NCBI GenBank assembly: GCA_014155875.1 | Contig: JACEFZ010028132.1 | Coordinates: 92,501-156,500 of the forward strand | DNA length: 64,000 nt | From: Cepaea nemoralis | Taxonomy: Eukaryota; Mollusca; Gastropoda; Stylommatophora; Helicidae | Direction of reading: 5' to 3' | Shown here: positions 22,280-32,751 of the stretch, piece by piece | Layout of the letters: each line of letters starts with the position of its first letter | Numbering within the stretch: the first letter of the stretch is position 1 | Program-made: the position numbers and the translations under genes | The notes under the pieces: generated by a model | The model's input: only the letters and a program-made list of their open reading frames with translations | The model's database searches: none | Told to the model about the DNA's origin: nothing

Positions 22280-23183
22280 ATGACAGAAAACATTCCTGGT
22301 ATTGAGAAAAAGAACACTCAGCATGAAACCGAAAGAAGAGAAATAACCCTAGACTACATAAAAGAACATTACCCAAGCAGCAATTGGACCCATGCATATA
22401 CAGATGGATCAGCCAACAATTCAGTAGAGAATGGAGGAGGAGGAATTCTCCTAAATTTAAAAAATGGAGTGAAAAAAAACACATTCAGTGGCAACTGGAA
22501 AGTTCTCAAGTAACTTCAAAGCGGAGGTAGAGGCTCTGAAAACTGCAGCAGAAATGCTCTTGATGGAGGAAAATAAAGAGAAGCAAATAGCTATCTTCAC
22601 AGATGCAAAGTCAGCTGTCTCAATACTGAAGAGCAAAAACAGCACAGAACTAGCTGACCTAAGAGCAGCACTCCATGGTCTATGCCAGACATCCAAAAAA
22701 GTTATAATACAGTGGATCCCATCACATTGCAGTATACCTGGAAATGAAGAGGCTGACAGACTGGCAAAAGAGGGCGGACGACTACCACAGCCTGACATAG
22801 ACATAACCTATAATGAGGCAAAGAGGTTGATAAAAAGCACTTATAGAACCAAATGGGAAACAGAGCATCCAGGCCACCAGAAGGATGATGCATATTACAA
22901 ACTCGACCGAAGAGAACAAGTAGCAATCTTCAGCCTCCGCACAGGACATAACAGGCTGAAATACCACTTGTTCAACAAACTAAAGATAGGAGATACAGAT
23001 GAATGCAATTGTGGAACTGGTAAAATGACAGCTAAACATTTGCTGCAAGAGTGCCCAATATATGCAGAACAGAGAAAGATATTTTGGCCCACACCTGCTT
23101 CATTCGAGGACAAGCTCTATGGAGATATCAACAAGCTCAAGTCGACTGCAGCTTACTTTAACTCTATTCAGGTTGACATTTAA
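22280..23183 (+). pseudogene. L-epsilon RNase H and CCHC tail
   Basis: Two overlapping frames (22,280-22,513 and 22,488-23,183) together hold an RNase H domain: HAYTDGSA (Asp), FKAEVEALKTA (Glu), IFTDAKSAV (Asp), then PSHCSIPGNEEADRLA (His and Asp). The frame changes near 22,495. A knuckle-like CNCGTGKMTAKHLLQEC (C-x-C-x7-H-x4-C) lies near the end, as in I/Jockey-type elements. Ends at a normal stop, 23,181-23,183. Confidence 0.88.
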
Positions 23184-23620
23184 ATGTACATGAAGAAGTA
23201 TTTAGACTGCCACACTTCATTACCACAAGCATGTCGGTTACACAAGCCTCCCAGAGGATTGCAATGGAGTATTGCTTGGATAGCAAATCCATTACGTGGA
23301 AAGTCCGAATCGAAAGCTCACTGTGTGGGCTTCATAAAAGGTGGAAAAAGTGTCCTAGTGGCACAAAATGGAATATTGCTTGGATAGCAAATCCATTACG
23401 TGGAAAGTCCGAATCGAAAGCTCACTGTGTGGATGTCATCTGCAAACAGCATTCTTCTGGCTTCTGGAAGAACAGCCTATGGTGAACGGAAGGCCCAATA
23501 TACGGAAGTGAGGCTAAGCAGCCATGTGCTGGACGTGACGATTCCTTGGGTGAGCCCAGTACCATTTGCGGTAAAGCCGGTGGATGGCGGCACTAGGTTG
23601 TGTCATGCCGAATGATTGTA
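23184..23620 (+). repeat. L-epsilon 3' flank with 104-bp tandem duplication
   Basis: The segment GCTTGGATAGCAAATCCATT through CTCACTGTGTGG occurs at 23,274 and again at 23,378. The right part matches the dispersed repeat at 13,076-13,250, so the end of L-epsilon probably lies within this interval. Confidence 0.7.
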
Positions 23621-23772
23621 CTTCTTTGATGCCGTCAATGCATGTTCTTCTCAGGCGTCCTCTTGCTCACGTAGCAGATCTTCTTTGATGTTACTATTAA
23701 TCGTCATAATTGTAACCACTTCTATTTCTATAGCTCAAGTTAGCTGTCTCGGTTGTCTGTTAGTTTTCATCC

Positions 23773-24709
23773 ATCTTGCTGGTTGTATTGATACTATGTT
23801 GACAAATCTTTCTGGCTGTATTGATAGAATATTGACAAATCTTTCTGATTGTATTGATAAAATATTGACAAATCTTTCTGGTTGTATTGATAGAATATTG
23901 ACAAATCTTTCTGGTTGTTTTAATAAAATATTGACAATTTTTTTCTGGTTGCATTGGTAGGATATTGACAAATCTTACTGGTTTTCATTGATAGAATATT
24001 GACAAATCTTTCTGGTTGTATTGACAGAATATTAACAAATCTTTCTGGTTGTATTGATAAAACATTGACAATTTTTTTCTGGTTGCATTGGTAGGATATT
24101 GATAAATCTTTCAGGTTGTATTGAAAGTATATTAACAAATCTTTCTGGTTGCATTGGTAGGATGTTGCATTGGTAGGATGTTGCATTGGAAAGATAAATC
24201 TTTCAGGTTGTATTGAAAGTATATTAACAAATCTTTCTGGTTATATTGATAGATTATTCACATATCTTTCTGGTTGTATTGGTGTCATTTTGACACATTA
24301 TTCTGGTTGCATTGATAGACTATTGACAAATCTTTCTGGTTGTATAGATGGGGTATTGACACATCTTTCTTTTTGTATTGATAGAATATTAACTTTTATT
24401 TTAATATTAATTTTTTTTTGGTTGTATTAATACTATATTGATTCAACATTTTGGTTGTAATGATAGAATGAATATTCACAAATCTTTCTGCTTGTATTGA
24501 TAGGATGTTGACAAATCTATCAAGTTGTATTGGTACGATATTGACACATGTTTCTGGTTGTATTGGTACCATATTGACAAATCTTTCTGGTTGTATTGGT
24601 AACATATTGACAAATCTTTCTTGGTGTATTGTTAACATATTGACAAATCTTTCTGGTTGTATTGGTAACATATTGACAAATCTTTCTGGGTGTATTGATA
24701 CATTATGAC
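23773..24709. repeat. 33-bp minisatellite
   Basis: About 28 imperfect copies of a 33-bp unit (TATTGACAAATCTTTCTGGT then TGTATTGATAGAA). Open frames on both strands follow from the 11-codon period. Confidence 0.93.
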
Positions 24710-24939
24710 ATTCCTTCACTCTGGTCGCTTCACGGGAGCCTCGCTAGCGTCGTAACTAGTCCCACGTTGGAATCCCCATTCAGGCGAGTTGTTATGTTTC
24801 ACTGATGTGCACTCCCAGCATATAGTCCCAGCACACACTGTGTACAGAGACAATTTAGGAGGAATAAAGATGACTGGAACAATATTGTCCATATCACCCA
24901 TGGAGTACCATTCGGATTGCACAAAACGGCGTTACCACC
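24710..24939. other. No gene seen
   Basis: No recognisable coding region or repeat unit. Confidence 0.4.
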
Positions 24940-25025
24940 ATATACTCAGTACACAGACGAGGACGGAGCAGGTATGGGAATGTCTTGAGTGCCGTGATGT
25001 CGGTTCGTGACTCAATTCAATTCCA
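24940..25025 (+). pseudogene. L-zeta 3' fragment
   Basis: Encodes TRTEQVWECLECRDVGS before a stop at 25,008. The same ending (TERLWECPECCDVGS) is on the minus strand at 41,941-42,142. It resembles the C-terminal tail of the RNH element (SEHLWTCPEC), so it likely comes from an RNase H-bearing LINE. The 5' limit is uncertain. Confidence 0.6.
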
Positions 25026-25068
25026 GTTATGACGTGAAAAGGGATGATCTGCCTACTTTCTGTGATGT

Positions 25069-25221
25069 CATATCGTATAGTCACGTGTTTCTGTCACTGC
25101 TCGTGTCGTATAGTCACGTGATTCTGTTACTTTTAACGTCGTATAGTCACGTGACTCTGAGACCGTTCGTGTCGCATATTACGTGATACTGTGGTCTTTT
25201 GTCATATAGTCACATGTTTCT
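25069..25221. repeat. ~34-bp minisatellite with CACGTG sites
   Basis: Four to five diverged units containing TCGTATAGTCACGTG. CACGTG occurs at 25,082, 25,115 and 25,149, with decayed versions near 25,180 and 25,210. The flanks GTCACGTGA resemble bHLH-ZIP target sites; regulatory function is not shown. Confidence 0.75.
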
Positions 25222-25479
25222 TTATTTCAGTTTGTGTGTGCCATGGGAAGATAGATCATCTTAAGGGACTTCTTGTATCTGCCATGGGCGTTTATACCGC
25301 CGAAATGTCTCAAATAAAATATCAATACAATAGTTTTTTTTTCTAAACAACTTCCTTTAATTTGATATATAAAACCACATGTTTGCTAGCATATTAACAA
25401 CTTTTTTGCTCATTACTGTGACACTCCCCTACTTTCCATTCTCTACCATCCATTTATATTTTGTTCAGACTTAATTTTT
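25222..25479. other. No gene seen
   Basis: Contains AATAAAATATCAATAC followed by a T-run at 25,333; otherwise nothing was recognised. Confidence 0.4.
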
Positions 25480-25481
25480 GT

Positions 25482-25950
25482 TTAGCTCCTTCGTGAGGGT
25501 CTGTTCAATGCAATAAAGAAGATTGGCTGCCCACCAACTCTTCTGTCCATTGTGGAATCGTTCCACACAGGCATGAAGGGTATAATCGAGTTCGATGGTG
25601 CAACTTCAGAAGAGTTTAAAATCAAAAGTGGAATTAAGCAAGGCTGTGTACTAGCCCCGCCCATTTTGGAATACATTTTTAACTTCTACTGAAACATGCC
25701 TTTCGTGATCAGGATGGTGGTATATATATTCACTCACGCTCAGATGGTGGCCTCTATAATGCATATAAATTGAAGGATAAGACCAAAATTAGAAGGGTAC
25801 TGGTCAGAGAGTTGCTTTTTGCAGATGATACTGCAGTTACGACCCACTCTGAGGAAGAATTACAACGTCTACTATCGGCATTCTCCAATGCTTGTTCTGA
25901 ATTTGGTTTAACAATTAGCAAAAAGAAGACACAGATTATGTCAGAGGGTG
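25482..25950 (+). pseudogene. L-delta copy 1 reverse transcriptase portion
   Basis: Translates, with frameshifts, through REGLFNAIKKIGCPP, SGIKQGCVLAPP, GIYIHSRSDGGLYNA and LLFADDTAVTTHSEEELQ (catalytic aspartates near 25,828) to FGLTISKKKTQIM. These are RT palm motifs of non-LTR elements. A stop and frame change occur near 25,690. The N-terminal RT and endonuclease are missing. Confidence 0.85.
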
Positions 25951-25959
25951 CACATGGGG

Positions 25960-26386
25960 AACGTGACTGCATGTTCGGAGCGATGGCAGCTGGCTATGTC
26001 CAAGAGTTGACGGGTTTTTGCCTGATGCAGAAATGTGTGGCTGCTGGGCTTCTGGTTGACTGCCACTACCATCGACGATGAACTGTATTTTCGTGGACTG
26101 TATGGGTGAACATCTAGGAAACATCCAGATGGGAAAATGACTGCCGATTCCATCAGAGATGAACTAGGTGTTTCGTGGGGGACTATTGTGTTGACATTCT
26201 GGCGGCGGCATTATGCACAGTGTATCTGTGCGGGCTGTTGTTTGTCGAGACTCCTGTCTTTTCCCCTATTCACATTGGGCAGTGGGAATATTTTGTGTGA
26301 TATTCACTGGCACCGGAACGGAGCATAATGGGGACGACCCATTGCTTGAAGTTGGAACCGCGTTTAACTAACTAACTAACTAACTA
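25960..26386 (+). mobile_element. TAAC element copy 1
   Basis: A 427-bp insertion ending in (CTAA)n and bracketed by ACATGGGG (25,952-25,959 and 26,387-26,394). L-delta copy 2 has the sequence once (GCACATGGGGTACC at about 34,114), which proves insertion. It has no coding content and no tRNA-like boxes that I can see. A second copy lies at 32,752-33,178. Probably a non-autonomous retroelement mobilised by a LINE with the same tail. Confidence 0.85.
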
Positions 26387-26394
26387 ACATGGGG

Positions 26395-27182
26395 TACCAT
26401 CAATCTTTATTGACGACGCCGAACTAGAGATAGTAGACCATTTTACTATCTAGGATCAGAGGTAAATAGCAAATTATCTCTAGATCAGGAAATCAACATC
26501 AGGATTGGTAAGGCAGCAACAACAATGAACGTTTTAGCAAAAAGAGTCGGGGAGAAAAGGAAGCTTACTGCCAAAGCAACGTTCTTGTCTATCAAGATTG
26601 TGTCCTTAGTACTCTTCAATATGGCAGTGAAACCTGGTCAACTTATTCATACCAAGAGAAACGTTTAAACAGCTTTCATATGCTGTGTCTGCGAAGAATA
26701 CTTGGTATTAAGTGGCAAGACAAAATCACAAATACTGAAGTATTGGAAAGATCAGGTTGTGTGACGGTGTATTCCATGCTCAGTCTTCGTAGACTTAGAT
26801 GGATAGGACATGTTAGGAGGATGGATGATGGTAGAATACCAAAGGACATCTTTTTTGGTGAATTACAGATGAGTAGGAGATCTCAGGATCGGCCTCTATT
26901 ACGATATAAAGATGTGTGTAAGCGGGACATGATTGATACAGGCATTGATAATGAAGAGTGGGAGCAAGCCGCCGACGAACGTGTTGCATAGAGGGCAAAT
27001 ATCAGAATTGAAATAAAGACAAAGGAGAAAATGATTGCAAATAAAACACACACAGAGTGTGAGAGACGTAAGATGGTGCATGATGGTGAAAGTGACCATG
27101 TGTTCACATGCATCCACTGTGGACGAACATTTACAACGCGAATTGTCGTTATCAGTCACATTCGCCACCGCCATGGGCTGTA
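26395..27182 (+). pseudogene. L-delta copy 1 C-terminal region with C2H2 finger
   Basis: The region from the thumb (ILGIKWQDKITNTEVLERSG, RRLRWIGHVRRMDDGRIPKD, LLRYKDVCKRDM) to a C2H2 finger CIHCGRTF...ISHIRHRH ending at 27,180. The open stretch is 26,680-26,991; a TAG at 26,989 interrupts before the finger. The upstream 26,395-26,680 part is frameshifted. Confidence 0.85.
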
Positions 27183-27245
27183 GTTATTAAGCCTTTTTGT
27201 AGCACAATGTACCAAATTGTCTTCTGTCAAGACGGAAAGGTGTCA

Positions 27246-28015
27246 ATGAAATGAATTTTTGTTTGGCACTGAATCTGTTAATTTTGGTTTTTTATTCCCT
27301 TTTGCTAATAATTATGTCAAGATCTCTAACAGCTGCAGATTTCACGTTGTCACATGTTATCCTTTTTGTATTTTCTTCTTTCACCGTATTATTTTTCGAC
27401 TTTGTTTTTATAATTTTCCGTTTTCTTTTGTCTTTCATTGTCTTCTTGTCTTCTGCCATCTTTTATTGTTTGGAATTTGTAATTTTACATTCACCCCGCT
27501 GCAGAAAGTGTTATTCTCTATTCTTACTTTCTCGCATAGATGGTCTTCCTGTTTTGTCTTTGTACAGTGTTTCATCATTCCTCCCCTTTAATTTATTCCT
27601 TCTGTTTTGTCGTCAAGCTGTGTTTCATCATTCCTTCACTTTACTTTATCCATTCTGTACTTCTATGATATTGTTGGTACTAATTTCCTGCCTTCCCTGC
27701 TTCTTCCTTTATGTCCGTCAATCGTTCAGATTTCACGTCACGTCGTGAATCTTGCAGTTTTCACATCTGGAATGATAAGATCACGTGATCAGCTCGATAA
27801 ACCCTTTCCGGTCAAACACTGTTTATGAGCCCTGGCTTGGGTGACGGCCCCCTCGTCTTGTCATGAAATGTCCGACATGAATAGACATTAAAACCCTACA
27901 CAAACACCTCCCAGCTGCTTCCTCCAGGCCCTTTCGCCATCAGTGTGAAGGGTCCTGTTTGACGCTGTGAGGCATGTGGAGTCAGTCTGCTAGCTTCATA
28001 TTTGTGGAGCAATAG
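27246..28015. other. No gene; T-rich sequence
   Basis: T-rich, with a 165-residue hydrophobic frame (27,251-27,748) that looks compositional. 27,780-28,015 is unique-looking without recognised content. Confidence 0.45.
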
Positions 28016-28017
28016 AC

Positions 28018-28560
28018 ATGATATGGGTGATGTGGTTAGAGTCTCACGTGGACATGCGATATGTGTCACACAATAGACAGGCGATGAGTGTCACACAATA
28101 GACATGATATGGGTGATGTGGTTAGAGTTTCACGTGGACATGGGATGGGTGTTACATAACAGACATGTTATGGGTGTTACACAACAGACATGTGATGGGT
28201 GTCACACAATAGACATGCGATGAGTGTCACACAATAGACATGTGATGGGTGATGTGATTAGAATCTCACATGGACATGCGATATGTGTCACACAATAGAC
28301 AGGCGATGAGTGTCACACAATAGACAGGCGATGAGTGTCACACAATAGACAGGCGATGGGTGTCACACAATAGACATGTGATGAGTGTCACACAATAGAC
28401 ACGCGATGAGTGTCACACAATAGACATGTGATGGGTGTCACACAATAGACAGGCGATGAGTGTCACACAATAGACAGGCGATGAGTGTCACACAATAGAC
28501 AGGCGATGAGTGTCACACAATAGACAGGCGATGAGTGTCACACAATAGACATGTGATGGA
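28018..28560. repeat. 25-bp minisatellite
   Basis: About 20 units of GTGTCACACAATAGACAGGC plus GATGA, with longer GATGTGGTTAGAGTCTCAC inserts in the left part. Direct repeats are contiguous with no unique spacers. Confidence 0.94.
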
Positions 28561-28589
28561 TGATGTTAGAATCTCACATGGATATGCGT

Positions 28590-28770
28590 TCGCAACACAG
28601 CTGCGCGATTTGGTACCAGACCGCGTTGCGTTGGTTTTTAACGAAATGTTATGGGTACCGTTCGTTCATAAAGCAATGGCAAACGACTGAAGGTAAACTT
28701 GCCAAGCGATCACAACAGCAAAATGTACTGCTATTGACTGCAACGTCCTGTACAGGATATTTATCTAAAT
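28590..28770 (+). mobile_element. S-C SINE relic
   Basis: Contains AAAGCAATGGCAAACGACTG, AAACTTGCCAAGCGATCACA and AACGTCCTGTACAGGATAT, the S-C core and 3' segments, in diverged form. Confidence 0.7.
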
Positions 28771-28794
28771 TTTTTGACGTCTAGGCTTGTAATG

Positions 28795-29037
28795 CCGGTT
28801 TCTTGGTCTAGAGGTTACACGACTTTCTCAGTAATCTCGTATACTCTCCTAAGTAACGTGACGTTTCGCGAGAATTGGTAGCGGTGCTCTCCGCGTCAGT
28901 AACCTACAGGTTATTTGAGCCTGTCGCTCAGAAAGCAATGGCAAACTACTGAGCGTAATCTTGCCAAGAAATCAACAATCATCTGAAAGATGCTGATGTT
29001 GACAGCGATGTCCTGTAAAGGATATGCAAAAAAAAAA
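28795..29037 (+). mobile_element. S-C SINE, near complete
   Basis: A 243-bp copy flanked by an 11-bp TSD with one mismatch (GGCTTGTAATG 28,784-28,794; GGCTTTTAATG 29,038-29,048). The head has a perfect A box TGGTCTAGAGG; the core is GCAATGGCAAACTACTGAGC; the 3' end is CGATGTCCTGTAAAGGATAT and an A-run. Pol III transcription is expected for this architecture. Confidence 0.85.
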
Positions 29038-29094
29038 GGCTTTTAATGCTAACGTTCATCCAAGATCTGTCACACTGTAATACATATATACTTC

Positions 29095-29250
29095 TATCCT
29101 AGGTTACAGCTAAAGTGTCACTGTGGTTAGTGCTGCTGCCTTTCGAGACAACTGTCCAGGTTCACTCCCCAGCACAAACCTGTACCCAGAGTCACGCAGA
29201 TGTCGGTCCGGTTCAATATCGAACATCGAATTCAAAGCCACTCCACATAA
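29095..29250 (+). mobile_element. Degenerate tRNA-like SINE head
   Basis: CTGTGGTTAG and, 35 bp on, GGTTCACTCCC resemble pol III A and B boxes, each with mismatches. No partner copy was found in the window. Confidence 0.35.
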
Positions 29251-29790
29251 CAATTCAACGCTGTAGTCTCTAGGCCATTGACAGCGTTTTATTGGGGAAT
29301 GTGTTCTCCATCTAGCAAAAGGCGACTCTTCCTATGGCGATTCTTATTGCCATCTATATAATGGTTCTCCCAGTGGGGCTGGTCTGGTTCGCTAGATCAG
29401 TTCCGCGTCTAGCGTTCGTTGTCTCGGATGGCTGTGTGAGGTGCACCAAAATGGGATCTTCCCAGCCAACGTGAGGTAGCGAGGCAGGCGTTTCAAGAAT
29501 GTAACCGCATCGTGCAGCCAGGGTCGTGGTTTGAGCGGGCAAAAGAGCAAAATTTGTACGACCGTTCGACAAAGTCTCGATAAGCGCCCACTCTCTCTCG
29601 ATGAGTAGTGGGCCTGCAATCAGTAAGCTAGTATAGCTTTTTTTTTTTTCGGTTAGTCCTGCCGGCGTAGCTTGAAAGCTCGTCGGTAGGCGTCCAGTGG
29701 TTTTGCATGTATCACCTTGTACCGGGAGGGCGCGCTTTAGCGATGCTACTCTTGGCTTGCGTGTGCGTGAATAGTCCGTCTGTCCGATAG
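29251..29790. other. Possible rDNA spacer-derived sequence
   Basis: No gene. It lies immediately upstream of an 18S-like start, and the 29,733-29,790 segment (CTTTAGCGATGCTACTCT ... GTCTGTCCG) is repeated after that start, so part may derive from an external transcribed spacer. This is inference from position only. Confidence 0.3.
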
Positions 29791-29823
29791 ATATCTGGTT
29801 GATCCTGCCAGTAGTCATATGCT
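29791..29823 (+). pseudogene. 18S rRNA 5'-end fragment
   Basis: CTGGTTGATCCTGCCAGTAG followed by TCATATGCTT is the universal eukaryotic 18S start. Normal 18S continues GTCTCAAAGATTAAG; here it switches to a copy of the upstream spacer-like sequence. Only about 30 nt of 18S are present, so it is not a working gene. Confidence 0.85.
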
Positions 29824-30170
29824 TTAGCGATGCTACTCTCGGCTTGCGTCTGCATGAACGTCTGTCCGGTCAGTCGCCATGTGCACATTTGCGCTGGAGA
29901 GGCTCAACCGTAAATCGGGAGATCTGCTCGCAACTTAGACGAGCAGTAACTCCTGTGGGCAGTTTCTCGCCTCATGCTTGTGTGTGGTCTGTTCTGGCGG
30001 TCAGTCCGTCTTCGGTGAAAGAAATCGTGTTGATCCTATAAGTAATCATACGCTCATTGCTGGTCACTACGTTTGTCTTAAAACTGAAAATTAAAGGAAT
30101 TGACGGAAGGGCCCGAGGCTCCCGAGAGCCAATATAAACAGGGATAACTGGCCGTGGCAGCCTAATGTCC
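29824..30170 (+). pseudogene. Mosaic of conserved rRNA segments
   Basis: Three more rRNA-like blocks occur: a diverged second 18S start (GTTGATCCTATAAGTAATCA, about 30,030), an 18S mid-gene segment (AAAGGAATTGACGGAAGGGC, 30,092-30,111) and a 28S segment (AACAGGGATAACTGGC with GTGGCAGCC, 30,136-30,162). Sequence between them does not match the rRNA that should separate them. It may be a chimeric retrocopy of rRNA or a rearranged rDNA fragment. Confidence 0.7.
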
Positions 30171-30834
30171 ACTGCATCTGTGTCCGTCTTCCAGTCGTCT
30201 TGCCATGCTCGCCACTGGAGCCAGACTTACACAGACGAGGGAGCGGGGGCGAAGGTTTTGCGCGACCACTTCCTCGCTATACAAAACCAAAGTGCAAGTC
30301 ATTCGTTCCTCATCAAATCAAAGATGTAGTGTAATGAATGGTCATCGTCAATGAATGATCAACGTCATTCATGATGGACGAACATCGGTTCTTCCAAGTG
30401 AGGAAAAGATAACATTTTCTAGGTATTTGTTCACACGTACAGATGGGGAACATTGGTGCGTGCAGTTGTGCTTGCAGGAAAGTGAAGACTTCGTTCCGGG
30501 GTCAAGGTAAAGTTTGTTCCATGACATATATTACAGTCGGGTTGTGGAGGATTAGACATTTTCTAGACCACGACATAATAAGGTTTTGAAGAGTTAGACA
30601 AATTCTAGACAGCGACAAAATGGGGTTGTGAAGGATTAGACTTATTCAAGGCCACGAAAAATTGAGATGGGGTAGGCAGTTCCTTTCCTCACGGCTTTTC
30701 CGTCCCAGAAATGTCTCCAAATATTCCGACAAGTATTCGCTGGTTATACGACACGGCTGAGTCGGTCCCACAGTCGAGATGATCGGACACAATACTCCTG
30801 CCACTACTGGTGCAGCTCCTTCAAGGTCACGGGT
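30171..30834. other. No gene seen
   Basis: 30,330-30,385 (AATGGTCATCGTCAATGAAT and GATGGACGAACA) resembles the tail of the C2H2 LINE at 1811-1860. TTAGACA-TTCTAGACnnCGAnAnAAT occurs three times at 30,550-30,660 with a ~54-bp period. Otherwise nothing was recognised. Confidence 0.4.
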
Positions 30835-31620
30835 GCATGTATCCAGTGTAAGTACTGAATGTATCCAGTGTGAGTGCGGCATATATCCAGTGCGAGTGCT
30901 GAATGTAACCAGTGTGAGTACTGCAAGAATCCAGTGTGAGTGCGGCATATATCCAGTGTGAGTGCTGAATGTATCCAGTGTGAGTACTGCATGTATACAG
31001 TGTGAGTACTGCATGTATCCAGTGTGAGTGCGGCATATATCCAGTGTGAGTGCTGAATGTATTCAGTGTGAGTACTGCATGTATACAGTGTGAGTACTGC
31101 ATGTATCCAGTGTGAGTGCGGCATATATCCAGTGTGAGTGCTGAATGTATCCACTGCATGTATCCAGTGTGAGTGCGGCATATATCCAGTGTGAGTGCTG
31201 AATGTATACAGTGTGAGCGCGGCATATATCCAGTGTGAGTACTGCATGTATCCAGTGCGTGTACTGAATGTATCCAGTGTGAGTGCGGCATATATCCAGT
31301 GTGAGTACTGCATGTATCCAGTGTAAGTACTGAATGTATCCAGTGTGAGTGCGGCATATATCCAGTGTGAGTACTGCATGTATCCAGTGCGTGTACTGAA
31401 TGTATCCAGTGTGAGTGCGGCATATATCCAGTGTGAGTACTGCATGTATCCAGTGTGAGTACTGCATGTATTCAGTGTCAGTACTGCATTATCCAGTGTG
31501 AGTACTGTATGTATCCAGTGTGAGAACTGCATGTATCCAGTGTGAGTACTGCATGTGCTCGCACCAGTACTGCATGCATCCAGCGCCAGTACTGTATGTA
31601 TCCAGCTTGAGTACTGCATA
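30835..31620. repeat. 22-bp minisatellite
   Basis: About 35 units of ATGTATCCAGTGTGAGTACT plus GC, interleaved with an ATATATCC...GTGCGG variant, so longer multi-unit blocks recur. Confidence 0.94.
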
Positions 31621-31649
31621 ACCATAGTGTCCCTATTATCTGCCTTGTG

Positions 31650-31651
31650 AT

Positions 31652-31709
<58 letters not shown>
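31650..31709. repeat. (TTG)n microsatellite at S-A tail
   Basis: About 20 TTG units directly abutting the 3' end of the minus-strand S-A copy; on the SINE's own strand this is a (CAA)n tail. Confidence 0.9.
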
Positions 31710-31985
31710 GTTTGCTCGCTGAGAACTCAAGTGTAGTCCACACACACATGTTACTACTTTCCGTGCACTGGTCTGATGTTTGCGTGTGAATTAGCTTTCC
31801 CTGTTGCCTGTTTTCTTCGCCATTAGACTTATGGTGTGCTTATAATGTACGTCCCCAAGTCAAGGACGAGAAGTCAACATTTTAGTCCAACTGACTGGTG
31901 TAGGGGTTGAACCCGCTACCTCGGCATCAGCGCACTGGAAGTTTAAGAGTGAGCGGTCTTATCTATTCGACCACGCTTATCTCCG
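31710..31985 (-). mobile_element. S-A SINE with tRNA-like head
   Basis: In reverse: GAACTCAAGTGTAGT, AATTAGCTTTCCCT, ACGTCCCCAAGTCAAGGACG, TTAGTCCAACTGACTGG, GGGGTTGAACCCGCTACC (B-box region) and finally a degraded head near 31,970. Same order as at 40,693-40,980. An internal stretch differs near 31,800-31,840. Confidence 0.8.
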
Positions 31986-32031
31986 GCCGAGTGCTGTAAT
32001 ATTGTGATGTGCTCTGTTGTATATCCCTGGT

Positions 32032-32172
32032 TATTCTTCTTCTGCGTTCATCCGGAGACTTTTTTCGAACGTGATTGCGTTGTGCCTGTTTACAGCAGAG
32101 CTGCGTTCTTGCGCCGGTAGGCCGACATATCCGACTTCTGCGGGCATTTGTTGACCGGGTTAACCTTCCTGG
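32032..32172 (-). mobile_element. S-D SINE
   Basis: A ~140-bp copy with the CTTCTTCTGCGTTCATCCGG end (reverse of the GAA tail), GTGATTGCGTTGTGCCTGTT, GCAGAGCTGCGTTCTTGCGC and the distal GACCGGGTTAACCTTCC. Nearly identical to the copy at 33,925-34,060. Confidence 0.85.
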
Positions 32173-32751
32173 GGTATACATTTTTATATCACCGCTCCCC
32201 ACACTAGCTTCATTATCATGTTTATTTATATTCGGTACTACAGTCATTTTTCGATATATGTTCATAAATAAACATATAGTATTGTTTGGCATTCACAGAA
32301 GCAGAAGAAAGAAGTAGAGACTAGAGGACACACTAGACTACATAAAAATAATACAAGCTGATCATGCGTCGAATTACTCTTGGTCCTGCAGGGAGGAACT
32401 GCCATTATTTGGAGGTGACAGGTTCGAATTTCCGTCAGTAATGATAGTTTTCGATGCGTCCTCTAATCCTTAGTTTCTTCTTCTACGTCTTTGCGCGAAA
32501 CATTACATGTGTGTTTGTTTATGAACTGCCTTAGTGGCCTCAATGGGATTCCTAGTGGATGTCTTTGGTATCAGAGCGGCCATTTTCACCCAAACTGCTG
32601 GAATAACAGGAAGTTGTGCAACAAGCAGAAGTTGGAGACCCATTCGCCGCCACTTCGGCGTTGGTTGTTCATCTTAGTGGCGCGACACTGTGAGCTGTGA
32701 GTTTCGTGTGAAGTGCTTTTGAATCTGCCCAAGTTTTTTTTTTTTTATTTG
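32173..32751. other. No gene seen
   Basis: No supported gene or element; a T-run at 32,733-32,746 precedes the TAAC element. Confidence 0.45.

Larger units (their letters stand above)
25480..27245 (+). mobile_element. L-delta copy 1, with TAAC insert
   Basis: 5'-truncated LINE of about 1.3 kb excluding a 427-bp insertion at 25,960-26,386. It starts in mid RT and runs through the C2H2 finger to the terminal GTCAAGACGGAAAGGTGTCA (27,227-27,246). L-delta copy 2 carries the uninterrupted form of the TAAC insertion site. Confidence 0.88.

Noticed and set aside
27251..27748. 165-residue hydrophobic frame
   Set aside because: T-rich composition on the plus strand gives Phe/Leu/Ile codons; no signal, motif or codon periodicity was recognised.
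29354..29818. 154-residue minus-strand frame
   Set aside because: Overlaps the 18S-like fragment and spacer-like DNA; no domain recognised.
29791..29823. Functional 18S rRNA gene
   Set aside because: Only about 30 nt match before the sequence diverges; no further collinear rRNA.
28018..31620. CRISPR-like direct repeats at 28.0 and 30.8 kb
   Set aside because: Units are contiguous without unique equal-length spacers, and the surrounding DNA is eukaryotic.
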